Assembly: GCF_021018895.1 (NCBI RefSeq)
Contig: NC_079375.1
Coordinates: 9,022,732-9,086,731, forward strand
Source: Seriola aureovittata
Taxonomy: Eukaryota; Chordata; Actinopteri; Carangiformes; Carangidae
Direction of reading: 5' to 3'
DNA: 64,000 bases
Shown here piece after piece: positions 1 to 13,680 of the stretch (the stretch's first letter is position 1; each line of letters opens with the position of its first letter). The notes beneath the pieces are model-generated. The model saw only the letters and a program-made list of their open reading frames with translations, was not told the DNA's origin and ran no database searches. Position numbers and translations under genes: made by a program.

Positions 1-3000
1 GCAAAGTGATGCACTTGGGTGCAAAGCTTGGGGAGATTTCCTAATGAGAGCCATTAACAATGCTGAAGTTGATTTGTGTTTTTCAATGCATCCCTTTGTG
101 TCCGAGTTGTTTTTCCTGCATGCCAATGGGAAATTATTAGAATAATAAAATGCCTTATTAGAACACCACTAGTTTGTTCTGGAAAAAAATAATTCCTTTG
201 AATTGTTAGAAGCACTACACAGACTATGTTGTTGTTTTTGTGTGGTTGAAGTCTAATACATATTGATGGTGAACAACTGCAAAGCTTAGAGTGTATTTGA
301 AAAGTAGTTGACACTTTTCACTGTAGCCAGTCAGGCTACTTATCTTCTTGAGCGCTAGCACCTTATCCTCTGTGTGAGGCAGACATTTATTGAGGGAAAG
401 CATCTGGAAGGCTGTCTTGTCAGAGACAAAATGTAGCCTCCTCGGGTTGGAAGAGACTGCTCTGTGGGGCTTTTATTAGGAACCTCTCTGAAAGTTTTGC
501 AGATTTATCAAAGTCTCCCGAGCACACGGCATGCTTACTCCATCTGAGGTACTGTCGAAAGTAGTGGCCCCTGTTTGGATTGCATTTTTGCCTTATCCTC
601 TTGTACATTTTGTTTGTGTGCAGGCTTCGTACTTGTTCTAGTACTGGTATCTAAGCCATATCTCCCTTAATTTTTCCTCTCAATGGAAGCTTTAGAGTAA
701 AATCCACCCTGAAACACTTCAAAAAAGACCAAATTTTGAAGTGTGTTGTTAATCTCTCTACACACTTTTCTGTTTGGTTGTGATTTTCCTTATTCTCTCA
801 AGATGACTGGCCAAATGTAAATGATAGATTTCATATTACAAACTGCTCTACAAAAATGACAGTAGTTTGTAGCAGACAATTTCAACATGAGATGAAGACA
901 ATGTTTACAAAGATTTAGGAAAGAATACCTTCTAAACGAGGCAGAGATATCAATTCCTTCACTCAAAATAGCCTCACAAAACAGGATGCATTGCAGAAAC
1001 AGCTTGCATCTTTGCAGGTCTGATGACAGTAGCCTGTGAAATGTAACACTGCTGAACAGCTGGTCGCATCACACCACAGCATTGTTCTTTGTCCATGATG
1101 ACTGTTCCTTGATTGGAGGACTAACTAGGATGTCTTTACTATCATTCTCTTCACTTTCACAGAAGGTATCTTATCTGATGGTCTCATAACATTTTTGTAA
1201 ATTTGAAGGAAGCAGATGAATGAGATTTTTGTTGTGTGTCAGTGCTGAGGTGGCGAACTGTTCCAAAAATGCTCCTGACAGAAATCTCTGTGAAATGATC
1301 ATTGATCAAGAAATACAAATAGAGGTCTGAAGCACGGGTCGCGTTACCCAAATATTTCCTGTCATTGACTCAATTGATGGAAAAGTCTGCCATCTGTCAT
1401 TTTCCATTTTGCGCACAGGGTACATTGAGGTGGTAACTAAATTCCCCTCAGAACAACACGTCTCAATATGCAGGTGCTGACAGCACATTGAAGAGTGGCG
1501 GACTGGAAGACGTCTTTGGAGCACGTGTATGACTAAGACGTGCCACAGAGGGGTGCAGGCGGAGCGCATGCAGTGGGATTTCATCCCAGTGAAGCGAGAT
1601 TTTGCAGGATCTGGAAATCCCTTGTTGAAAGACTCTTGCTGACTTCTGATCATTTCCCTGGGAGAAATTTTCATCAACTTAAAAACCTCATCCAGTGGTA
1701 ACTCCATTGTTGCCTTCAGAACAAAATTACCGCCATGAGAAGTCGTCTGTCCGTGGAAAAGATGCTAAACCTAATGACAATCGCCTCTACAGCAATCTCC
1801 CTTGATGCGTTTCATTGCAACCAAGCAAGCACCCAGTTTAAGTCCATCAAATTTGCCTGTTCAGGGTGTTTTAGTGCCCTCTGCTGTCATTGCGGTGTCT
1901 CTGTTCATCTTTTCTCTTAGAAATTTATAATCCGAATTGTTTTTGAAAATTAAATGCTATTAAATAGGCTGTGTTTCATTATCATCAAAAATGAAAATGA
2001 CGGGTAATAATAGATTATGAAGGAATTTTTACGACCCTGTCCGTCAAAATGACAGACAACGAGAATCTCTAATGCAACCACTGGTCTGAAAATTAGGTGA
2101 GAAAGAAGTGAATTGAACCATGCAGGCAGGAGTGAGGGGAGTGGACACCATTGAAGGTCACCTGCTAAGACATGTTTGGATAAATGGAGCCAACATCCAT
2201 ATCATTGATTGCCAACTTACCCTTTGAAGTTGCAGAGAGTTGCATTGAGTCCCTTGTCTTGCACACCATTCTTGACCCTGCTATATGCCTCACCTCATTG
2301 GGGAACTCTTTAGTGCTGGAGTAGTGATTATTACTCCCCAGTAGGACTGTGCAGAAATTAGACATGCTAGATAAACCAATAAAAATGATGCTACATCACT
2401 TGTGCTTGCATCTTACAAACATCACCACCTCCCGTATTGCATATTTCACCCTAAAGCGACGACTCAGAGCCACCCGCTTCTTTGCTTTCATCGCAACCCC
2501 CTTACCCCTCACTGAGTGCAGTATGCAAGGAAGTCGGTCTCTGGAGAGGTTCAGGGAGCGCAGGGGGCCAGAGGGTAGAGAGGGGCACAATGCTGTAGAG
2601 TGCCTCAATGTCGCTTCATTTCCCCATTTTAATTGGGCTATCTAAATGCATCCCCGGTTTGTCAATACCCGCCGGGGTCCCAGATAAAAATGATTTGTCT
2701 CTTGCATTCTGCGGCATGCTCTGCTGTTCCCCTTAGAGAGCGTGCCCTGCCAGTTGTCAGCAGCAGAGTGTAATGGAGAGTGCTCGTTGTTTTTGATTTT
2801 CAATGAGTAGCAGGAAAACAGGTGCCTTCCTCCATCACTTCTACCGCTCTTCCTTTAGTCATTTTTTTTCTTTTTCTTGTACTCTCATTCTGTCTGTAAC
2901 TAACAAGTCAATGTAGGCATGCAGTCACACCCACCTGTATGAACATATATACTTAGACCAAGGCACTGGACACATGCACAGATTCACATGCTCTACACAC

Positions 3001-6000
3001 ACACAGACACATATTTGTACAGGCACGTACACATGCCGGCACTCACTGAAGGTCAGCATCGTGAAGCCAATCTTATCTGTGTTTTTATGTACTCAGTTTC
3101 CCACTGTCCTTGTGTTTTTCACACCTCCTGTCGCCATGTGCCATCACCTTCCCTCTCAGCACTGGAGCCAGTGTTATCTGCAGACAGTCCTGAGAAAGAT
3201 TCAGGGCCAAAAGTGTGCCCTTAGTGTTTGGAATGTGGTGCAGAAATACGATTCGCACACACTGTTTGACATTTTCATTTTCATTTTGTGCAGCACAGGG
3301 ATACATTACTTTGCATGTTAAAGATTACCATTTTGTGCTTCACTAGATACGCTTTTTAGTCTCTTATCTGATCGATGATAATTTTGGTGTTTTATTGTAT
3401 GTTTCCAAATGCTTCCTGCATAGTTTAAGCTATCCCTGTAACTCATCTCGTCACAGATCACAGTCTAACGTGAAATGTCACATTGGCGATTTGTGAGAAC
3501 CCATGTTTGTGAGTAATGACACGATCCATGCATGTGAAATAAATAGCAGCACAATTACAATCTGGAGGTAGATTAGTTAACAAACAGGTAACAGCAGTAG
3601 CCAAGCCTCAGTAAATTGTGAATTGGGCTGGGAATTCTAAACTAACAGGTGTTGCCCAGCTGTGCTTGTGGACATGATGACATAGTGCAAGTCTTAAGAG
3701 CCCATCAGCAGGAGCACACTGACTTTCACGGCCCAGTGTTTATGACACAGGTCAGCATTTTTTCACTGGCATGCAGCTAGAATTCAGTGACCTCTCTGGA
3801 TCTGAATGGGGAGATAAAGCATGTCACTTAACGGATGTTTTTTCGAATACCATTATTTTAGATATTAGATAATAGCATACTTGCATGTGGTTTTAGATGA
3901 CTGCAGACTGCAATATTTGGAACTGCAACAAACACAGTATATCCTTGTTATGATATATATCATTCATTCAGTCAATGTGTGCTCTTCTGACCCTACACCA
4001 AGAAACTTATTTTCTTACCTCAAAGCTGAACCTTTCTAAAATGTTTTGGCAGACTTGTTAGATGGTGCAGACAGTTATATTGATAAAGCCCAAGGCCAAT
4101 GTGATTCATCTACAGCAGCCAGTGCAGTTTCCCATCAGATGATGACTGTAGCTCTCACAGAGGAGCTGAGGTGTCTGGCTTGATCCAGGTGTTCTTCACC
4201 TGCAGATAACCCCAGAGCTACACAACTGACTGAGTACATGCAATAACTCACAAAATAAAGCCAGAGAACCCAGAAAAAACAATGATCTCACAAAATCAGG
4301 CTTTCACTCAAATCTATTAACTGGGTATTGTTAGCAGACTGGCTTAAGACTGGGAGAGGCTGGCTCCTTCAGACTGAAGAGGTTGTCAACCTTTTTTTAA
4401 GTCTAATGAAATGAGCGGGGGATGGGTGGTTGTCACAATGTTATAAATTCTCAGACTTGGTAGGGGGTGTTTCCAAATCTTTTCAAACTAGTGGGGGGTG
4501 GGGCAAAAGATAAGTCCTAAAACTGCCTGAGCTACAAAAACTTGCTTGAGGCCACAGTTTTAATCTTGCATAGGGGGTTACTGCTCAGTTCCATCTGTGT
4601 TTTGAGTTTTACATTGCACTAAAATGAGATTACACTAGAGATTAAATGTCTCATGTTGTGCAGCTGACACAATACACAACATTATTGTACCTTACAATTA
4701 ATTTTTCTCTGCCACTCTGCTAAAACTACCATCTGATAATCTTCATTTCTACCTTTTACTGCTGTGCGATTTGCTCAGCGATTTGGTTTCAGATGAATGT
4801 GACATTTGAGCTGGCACAGACTGTTTACACCCACAAAAATACTTTTTCTCCTCTCCTCGGGGGTGTGTAGGTGTAATAATTATTCTCCAGAAGGTTCCCT
4901 CAAACTCTCATTAGTTTGGAAAGGATGAGAGGTTTCCAATATGTCCAGATTGGTTGTTCTCCTTTTTGCATATAGCTGTGTGATAGTTGTGTTGACATTT
5001 TAGGAAGTTTTTGCATGCTTGAGATCCCATTTTTTTTATTAGTAAGACTACTGCAGCATATACAGCAGGAATGTATTTATATTTTAGGCTGTTCAAATGG
5101 AATTACTTTTTAATCAGATGACCCAAATCCCATTTGTTCTAAACTAGAATGAAAGTTAAAGATAAAACAGTTCTTTCCCTTGCTGAAAAGTCTGTTGTGT
5201 GCACAGATCTGCAGCCTCCAGTAAAATCAGACTGTCTCCCATTGTTAACAACAAAGAGAAATGTAGAACACATTGCAGTTCGCCATTTCCTTCAGCAGAG
5301 TTTGAGCCTAGAAGATATTCAACTTTGCTGCTCTTAGTGGAAACACTCATAAGTGCTTTTTAGAACCTCAATCTGAATATCTTTTATTATGTTAGTTTCC
5401 TTAAGGTACTGCAGTGTATCAGCAGTACTGCCCTATTTAGATTAATAGGAATTACACTAGCCAGCAGTATGGCAAAGATAAAATTTGTCCTTTCAGGAAA
5501 TATTAACATATTATGATGCAGTTGTTGTGAATAATTTAATTATTAATGCAGCACAATACTATGCATGGCCTCATCTAAAAACATTGGTCTCAGTCTAGGT
5601 CATGGCTTGCAGTGTCAGCAATGCCACTGATACATTAAAAAAGAAAAAACCATTGCTACGTTGAGGGCGAAACATTGTTGAAGCATTGCGGGATGAGTCA
5701 AGTAACAGTCCACACAGTATTATGGGGATAAATGAGCAAACCTCTCCCCAAGGTCCCGAGGCTCTGTGATCTATTAAGGCGCTGTCGTCTCGGATGGTGA
5801 ATCTCAGAGAGTGAGGGAATTTTGGGGGAAGAGAATGGTTGTGCTGACATCCTCTCTCAGTGCAATCCCTTGTCCTTGTAGAACGGAAGAGAAAAACAGC
5901 ACCAGAGGCTGACTTGGCTGTTCCTCTGAGCTCCATCATAAATCCGACTGAACATTTCTGAACATCTGTTGTGGATGATTAGCTCCATGGCTAGCAGAGT

Positions 6001-6110
6001 TTGACCAGAGGGAGCGAGAAGCAGTGTGTTTGGGAGTTGTGTGTGTGTGTGTACACTCAACGCCTTGCTGATTTAAGAATGAGAATTTTGCATATTTATT
6101 TACCTACGCC

Positions 6111-6147
<37 letters not shown>

Positions 6148-6540
6148 AAGAGAGAGGAGGCCAAATTATTTTTGAAACAGTTTCATCAGCCAAAAAACAT
6201 GTTACTGGACATGTGTTAAGTTGGCACAGTCCTCTGGGAATACTTTTATGTTTCAAGGTCACACTTTGTTAACCTCTTTGTTTCAGCGATAATGACACTG
6301 CAAATTGATTTTGAAGTACATGCAGGAGTTCCATTTAAAAGTGGAATTGGAGATGTTGGACGTGTCAGACAACCTGCCGTCAGGTTTATGATGGCATATG
6401 AGCTTACATTAGGTCACATTCTCTCCCTGGAAGGTGCAGCAATACGTAACATCACGTGTACTTGTGCCTCAAACCTTTTTACTCACATGCAGGTGCGCCA
6501 CAAAATTGTCTCTCATTGGTCAAGGTTCAAAAGGTAAGGC
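1..6540. other. Gene-free stretch upstream of the candidate 5' exon
   Basis: I see no supported exon, RNA gene or complete transposon here. The open frames are short, lack recognisable domains and do not continue across plausible splice sites. A 30-base T run lies at 6114-6143. The segment is either intergenic DNA or a first intron of the same gene. Confidence 0.5.
6114..6143. repeat. T run of about 30
   Basis: Uninterrupted T homopolymer. It could be the reversed tail of a retroposon, but no body was recognised. Confidence 0.9.
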
Positions 6541-6873
6541 CCTGCAGCCCCCTCCCTCTTCTTACTGAAATCTGACACCAGTGACATCACATGGTGGGTT
6601 TGGCTTCTCCCAGGCAGTCCCTCAACACCCGTTCAGTGTGAGAACAAGCTCTGCCTCTGAAGGATCTCTCCCCAAGCCACATTGCTCGATAGCCACAGCT
6701 GGAAACGCATTGCTGGGGAGCCAAAAGACAGTTCCTGTGGTTTAAAGAAACGGTGTGAATGGGATAACTGAGCAGGAACTGGAGACTACTTCCTCTCACA
6801 TACTTTTTCATAAGACATCTTCCAGGGATAATCTTTCGTGGATACTGGTGGATTTTCTTTTCTAGGATTTGGA

Positions 6874-6913
<40 letters not shown>

Positions 6914-6982
6914 AATAAGTGCCTCACAATAGAAAGGAATAGAGCGGATTTATCTATAAGTGGACGTAATTGACATGCATAG
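6541..6982 (+). promoter_or_regulatory. Candidate non-coding 5' exon / promoter-proximal region (unproven)
   Basis: The segment ends in a strong donor, CATAG|gtaagt, at 6982/6983, and has no long open frame. It includes a CT microsatellite, which is common near vertebrate transcription starts, and a CRE-like TGACATCAC at about 6581. A second donor-like site (AAAAG|gtaagg) lies just before it at 6533/6534. Because the first coding exon begins with an acceptor and 75 bases of 5' UTR, at least one non-coding exon must lie upstream. This is my best candidate in the window. It could equally be intronic, and the true first exon may lie before base 1. Confidence 0.28.
6876..6911. repeat. (CT)n microsatellite
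   Basis: About 18 CT units, 71 bases before the candidate 5' exon donor. Confidence 0.95.
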
Positions 6983-9900
6983 GTAAGTCTGAATTTTGTA
7001 CCACAGTAATCTTCTAATGTATCAGTGAAGAAAAGAAAAGTTTTATTATTTCTTTTAAAAAAAATGAGGCACAGGTGCATTTTTTGAAACTGACTGAGCT
7101 GTCCTAAACTCTGAACTTTTTCTGTCCGTATGTCCCGGCACCACTATGTGTTATTTCTCATCTTGGGATATACCTTTTACAAGTTGCCTCTTACAATAAA
7201 AGTAACAAAGTAAGTTGATGTGTTACACTTCAATGGTCAGGTATTTTCTTACTATTCTTTTGTCCCCTTTTCTTTTGTCCTTGCTCACTCTTGCTTGTTA
7301 AGCCAAAACAATAGTTTAACCTCGTCTTGGCTTAGCTCTATTGGCTGTCTCTCTGGCAAATTGCCCTGTCTGGTGCGAGCCCTCCCCTACGTATTCAGAG
7401 GACGTTGAATAGAAGGGCCATAGAATGTCCCCTAGCTACCGCTGCTAAGGTGAGGCACCCTGCCGTTCTACTGCATTAGGCCTACACTGAGGCCAAACAA
7501 CCTGTTTTTCCAGTTGTCTTTATCTCCCCGGGCAATCTGGAGGGTAAAGTTTCAGCGACAAGAATTCCAGTTAGAAGGAGACACTGAAAGGCTTTGAAAT
7601 CCCAGATAATTGTAGAGGGGAACTTTTGGAAGTCACAAATTATGATTTTCAGAAAATGTTTAGGCCTCGGTTTCAACAAAGTATAACTTGTAAGACATGT
7701 TTCTTAGCATGATTTAAAGGTTTGAAGTTTGTTTGTCTTCTACTGTGATACTCAGCTAAATCATACTTGAAAGACATTTTTGGGGAAGATGTGAATGAAG
7801 TCACCTGAAAACTTTTTTTGCCCCTTCAACAAAGATTAACCAGCTCTAAATGTTCCCTTCAGCTTTAATCGTGTCTTAAATCTTTTGTATCTTTTTTTTT
7901 ATTACAACATAAAACTTTTATACGCTTTGAGGAACTTTTGGACTGAGTTCATCTTGCTCTTGGACACAATAAATGTGGCAGTTGTTTCACAATACTTTCA
8001 TTGCCTAATACAAGGAGCTGGTTTCAGTGGGAAAAATATTCTTTTTGCTCTTTTCCATCAAAGCTGTCTTAAGTTTTCAAAGAACATAGTGTAGATAACA
8101 TGTCTGTCTTGTTTTGTTTGGCAGTTGAAATGACTAGACTTACCCCACGGGTCCGTCTTACTGCAATGGGAACTTTGTGTTTTCTCTCTTAGTTGTACCA
8201 AAGCTCAACTTGTTTTTCTGTTTTGTATTGTTTATATCTTTCCTTTTTAGTTAATGATTCACGAGTACAAACTTCACTGTGTAACTCACCCCTTTTAGTC
8301 TTGACTTGGAGTGATTACCCAGACTTGATTAAAAAAAAATGACCTTGAGGCGAAACACAATATGGACACAACTGTTAAAATGTTGCTCAGCTGCTCAGTA
8401 GCATAAACAAACAGGACAAAAAACTGTCAGCCATGGTCATTTTAAACAAAGCCAATTCCTGCCCACATTGGGTGACCTGTAGGTCGTCCTCCTTCACCTC
8501 CACCATGCAGGCCACTGACCTTAATTCCACTTTTACGACTACGTCACAGTCACTTCGTCACCGGCAATGTTCCAGAGAAACATTAAGTGATGTCTAGGAT
8601 ATGACCTGGGGAAATCACTACAGCCATTTGTGTACCACTGCTCTTTATTAAATTCCCCCGACTAAACATACAAAATATCCCTCACTTAAATGACTGCCCT
8701 GGCTGAGCTCCTTCCTTTGGAATAAATTACCCTGTGTGGAACAGTCAATCACTCAATCTCTCTCCCCATCGGATTCCTCAAAAGTAATTATGGGCTGAGC
8801 ATATGGATTTTTCCATAGAACTTGATTTCTCATCATCTGTGAATTGGGTGATGTGTAATGGCCTGTTAACGCATGATGGATCTGCTTAATCACTCTTATC
8901 CCAGTTGGGACATGAAAGAGGTTGCTTACAATCACAGATCAATGTCTGTGAAGGCGATTGTGTCAGTGGAGCCAGACATTTGTCTATGATGCATACTGTA
9001 AGAAGACAGAAAATCTACCAGCTCATTGTTGGGTTATTAAAGTTCAAAGCTTAGACTTGGCAGCATGGACTTGTTTATGATAATGTTTCAGACTTTGATT
9101 TCCAGCAGAGGTGGCATTTTTTTTTTTTTTTTTTCATTTGTTCTTGTGTCAGAAATTGTTGCCTGATTGTGACAAGGTCATGAGTTGTAGGTTTATGATG
9201 ACAAGGCCTAATTGTCAATCCTCTGTTCTGTGCTAAATGACATGTTTATGCAGTGAGGCATGAGTGAGCCAGATACGTCCTGGGTAATGTGCGATGTCAG
9301 TCAGCGGCCACTGCCTGTGTGATGTGTTAGCTGTGCTGATAGTCACTTTCTGGTCTCAGTTGTGACACTTCTTTCTTGAAGACAGTCACTCATTCATTGT
9401 GACAGGTGCTGAGAAGGTTTTTTTTTTTTTAAAAAACGGGCTACTTTACCACTAAAATCACCCGTGTTTTGACAAGAACGCTTTTCCTCAGCTGCCCCAA
9501 GCAGAGAGCTCATTTGATTGAACTAGGTCTATGCCTAAGCTTTGGCATCTACACAGGCTTACTAAACACACGTTAGGTTTTGACATATTCAAGATGAGAT
9601 CATATCCAAATAAGCAGACAGGTTTATTTTAAGTAAGGTGATGTTATTTTTGTCACCAATTAGGGATGAATGGAAAGTGTCTTGTAAAAATCCACTCCAT
9701 CTGTGGCAGTGCAGCTTTAGCTCACTGTCTCTTTAAAGTGATTTCGAAAACAAGTGGATCATCACGCTCAGGCTTAGATCATATTCATCTCTTTTCTTTC
9801 CTTCAGCCCTTTTTTCACATTATATATATTCAGCATTTTAAATGTATCTATCTGCATTTTATGCCCAGTTATAGCCAGCCATCAGAGGTCTGTTTTGTGC

Positions 9901-12055
9901 TTGTAGCCTTGCACCTTCCATTTAAACCTTAGCTCTTTGCATTGCAGCCATGGGTTTCTCAATGGGAACACAAATCCGCTTTGTCAGAGAGGACATTTCC
10001 CTCCTTGCACAAAACTCATTTCAATTCCACATCATCCCATTACGCCTCCACATTGATTGAAACAGCCTCCATTTTCAGGGGCAGCTGCATTTTTATGTAC
10101 TCTGTATGTATGACAAGGCCAAAGCTTATACTTGTGTATGTGGAATGTGCAGCGATGCAAGACATACAGCCATGACTAATCTAAATTCTTCTGTGTTTTA
10201 AACTATTTTCTGAAAATAGAAGAGTACGGGTCAGTCTTGTTGCTCCGTTGCATTATACCGTTAATTTCCTTGATGCTATATTGTTGAATTAATGTATGAT
10301 AGCAGACTATTATCATATACCTTAAACAGCCTTTTCTGCAGAAAGACAAGTCCAGATTGGTTGCCTGTGGGCTGCCATAAAAGGGAATTAAAGGTTGCAG
10401 CTTTACCTTGCTCTTTAACATAGCGGGATAACTGTGATGCTAAACTGCAGCAAAGCAAATGAAATTAAATGTGGGCTTCATTTATTTGGTGCATCACCAG
10501 CACCCTTGTCTGCTCAGCTTTCCAATTTATTTAAATGCCTGGCTTAAACTAAACATTCTGCTTGATTACTTCCTCAGCTTTCCCGTCACTTTCTCCTAAG
10601 TTCAGTAATGTATTTTGTGATCATACATAGCAGCATTAGGTCTGGCCTTTCACACACAATCCATAAGGTATCATATAATGGAATAATAAGACTTCATAGT
10701 CTTGGCTACCCATACACAGATTTGTATACAGTCACACTATTGTCTGAAAGAACAGCACGTGTGTTGCATGTTACACTGTGAAAAAAATATTCAGCACCAG
10801 CACAACATTTAGCTTTTGTTCATCTTGTGGTTCATCTTCACACACAGGCAATGTCTCCTCCTCCTGCACAACTCTGAGGTCCCCTGCTTGTTTTGGGAAG
10901 ATGGATGGAGATTCATTTGGTTTCATTATAATGCCTGACTTATTTATAGCCTGCCTGTGCAGCGCCTGTTGGCCCACTGTGGCCCTGTAAGGATGCTGGG
11001 GGCTGAGGCGTTGATGAAACATTCCTGTGTCCAGGGGGTATTCTCTGAGGAGAGCTCTGCTTGTTTAAGGGAGGGCAGCAGGGTGACAATGTAAGAACCA
11101 TGGGCAAGGCCACTGAAATCTAATTCCACCAGCCTTGCCTAGCTACAGCATTCCTGTTTGAGAGCTTTCTTACACTGTGGGGGTGTTGTAATGACACCAC
11201 ATAGCCGAACAACATGGGAGAAACTATATGAAATGATCTGAGCCTATGAATTTAGTTACTACAAAAAAAGGGGAAGGGGAAACTTCATTAGAAAAAATAG
11301 TTCCCCTGAAACACACTTTCATACATTGCTTATGCACAGTTTGGAGTTTGGAGTTCCACAGCACCAGTCCCAAACCTTTATCTGGATCTCCCCCTTCAGC
11401 CTCAGAGATTACTGCTTCACAACCCTGGAGCAGGGATGCTGTCTGCCTGGTAATTTGATGGCTAATCCCCTGCCTCTTCCCTACAAATCTCTTCCCTGAT
11501 AAAGGGGTTGCTTCTACATTAGTAAACATGGGAGACTGGGCTGCCTTGGCTGCCAGTCAGACAAGAGGACTGGTTGAGGAAAGGGGGAACTGGTTATCAG
11601 TTCCTCCTTTATAGTTAAAAGGAAAGCCCCTTTACATCTTACGCTGTAAACTCAACAAGCTTGCTCATAAGGCAATCTAATTTTATGTATGAAGTAAATA
11701 ATGTATAGTACATTTTTTGCACATTTTGTCAAAGCATGAGGAAAATCCCCTTTGCTCATCTCATGTGGCTACTAGTGGTTTTAATGGTTTGATAGTGAGC
11801 TGTGAATGTCGCAAAGTGTTTTCCTTTACACTGAGTTGCCATACAGGCCATTGTTAATGCACATTCATGAGCTTTTTGACCTGAATATGTTATCCTCATG
11901 ATCATTGTGCTACTGCCACAGCTAGACACGATGGCTCAGTTAAAAGGAATCAATTTCCTCAGATCTCTACACAGACTACCATTGGACTGTATGGACTGAC
12001 TACATGACCAAGCATTGCTAGATTGCAGTCTGTAGTCCTCATAGGAGTTTTATTA

Positions 12056-12625
12056 GGGCCTGTGTCCATATAACGTTTTTCTCTGGCATAAAAGCGCAGG
12101 CAGGGCGCTGGGGTGCGTTTCATCCCAGCACTTCATCAAAAAAGCACCATGCATGGGTTTTGTTTCTATGACAACATATCACCACTAGTGTTGTATGACA
12201 AACTAGCATCACCCCTTTGCTTTTTTATTACTGTTTGTTTGACATTGTTGATGACATGTTGATAAAAGCACAACAGCAACATTCAGTGTCCGTCCGATCT
12301 GCTCCCACAAATGGGTTTTTCTGTCTTTGACATATCACACAGCTCAGGATAGACAGACACAGCCTGAACAAGCTTCTCCTCCATTTTCTTGGTTACCACA
12401 GTGTTGAGTCCCACCTCATCTGAATGGTTGCCTGAATAGGAGCTACAGTGACGATACCAGTGCTTTTCCGGAAAGTTCAGAAACTTTCAACTAGTCATGC
12501 TCGGAGTGGCTGAACAAAAAAGGTCTGCAGCACTTTATCTCCAGGCGGCCACTCTCTCTTATCATTGGGAAGAACTGAAAAAAGACACTAGCGCTCAGAA
12601 AGAAATGCTGTATGGACACACGCCC
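12056..12625. mobile_element. PIF/Harbinger-type MITE with TTA target-site duplication
   Basis: The left end starts GGGCCTGTGTCCATA and the right end, reversed, GGGCGTGTGTCCATA, one mismatch in 15. Weaker similarity continues inward, including AGCGC-type motifs on both sides. Each end is flanked by TTA (12053-12055 and 12626-12628), the three-base TWA duplication made by PIF/Harbinger transposases. The 570-base interior has no meaningful protein. Family assignment rests on the duplication and the terminal GGG and is inferred. Confidence 0.6.
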
Positions 12626-13278
12626 TTAGGAAATGTTAGTCTATGCCACTTGCATGATTTCTGTTTCCTGGATGGTTGTTCACCTCCTGTGATGGTGTGT
12701 CAACAGAACACTAAGCCTGGGAATCAAAACTGATGCCTTGAGCCCAAACATGCTCAACCAAGTTTAATAGCACATGGCAAGATAGCATTTAAGCAGTCTA
12801 TGGAATAACTTCAGCTTGATGACTGCAACATCGGCTGTGATGGCTTCTCATTTGTTGACCTGACAGAGGCACTTTAGGCGTCAGGGTGGATCTGGTCGGA
12901 TGAGTGACAGGTCCTGTCCCTGCATGTCTTTCTGTATGTGTAACGGCCTGGTGTTCAGTCTCATCATTGTCAGAGAGCGTGATGATATGTCAGGAAGAAT
13001 TTGGTGAGCTTTCTGTTTTCAGCACCTCGTAGACCAGTCAAACATCACAACTATACAAATGAACCGCAGAAGGCTCCTAGTTTTGTGTATTTGTGCTTTT
13101 TTTGATCTTGTAATCATGTCTGCAAATGCTAGCACAACACTTTTGCCTTTACTCACACGTCCTTGAACAACATTTATGTAAATTGGTGAGTCAAAACTTT
13201 AGTCACAGCACTAGTTTTTCTATTATTTCAGCTTCTTAATTGATTTTTCAACATGTCATTGTAATGATTGAAATGACC

Positions 13279-13302
13279 TTTTTTTTTTTTTTTTTTTTTT
13301 TT
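13279..13302. repeat. T run followed by ACAG
   Basis: A homopolymer of about 24 T ending in an acceptor-like ACAG at 13303-13306. No exon was recognised after it. Confidence 0.85.
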
Positions 13303-13576
13303 ACAGATTTCTCCATAAATGGCACTAATTTATTTTCTGAAGATCAAATCTCTGGCTTATTCACGTATCATTTCTGCACTTCTTTCATAGACCACTTGAT
13401 CTAAATACAAGTTTGCTTGATTGGATGTATTTGCACTGGCACTGAATCACAAGAGAAGCTCTTGTCTAGATTTTTTATGAAGTGGATTTTCATCTATTTG
13501 ATTAGTCAGTAAAATCCTATGACTCACATTCGGCCCAGAATTTCTCTAACTGGATGTGTCCAAGAGATCATTTAAA

Positions 13577-13680
<104 letters not shown>

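Noticed and set aside
1306..1707. 133-codon open frame on the - strand
   Set aside because: No recognisable domain, no continuing exons and no repeats. Several frames of this length are expected by chance in 64 kb of this composition.
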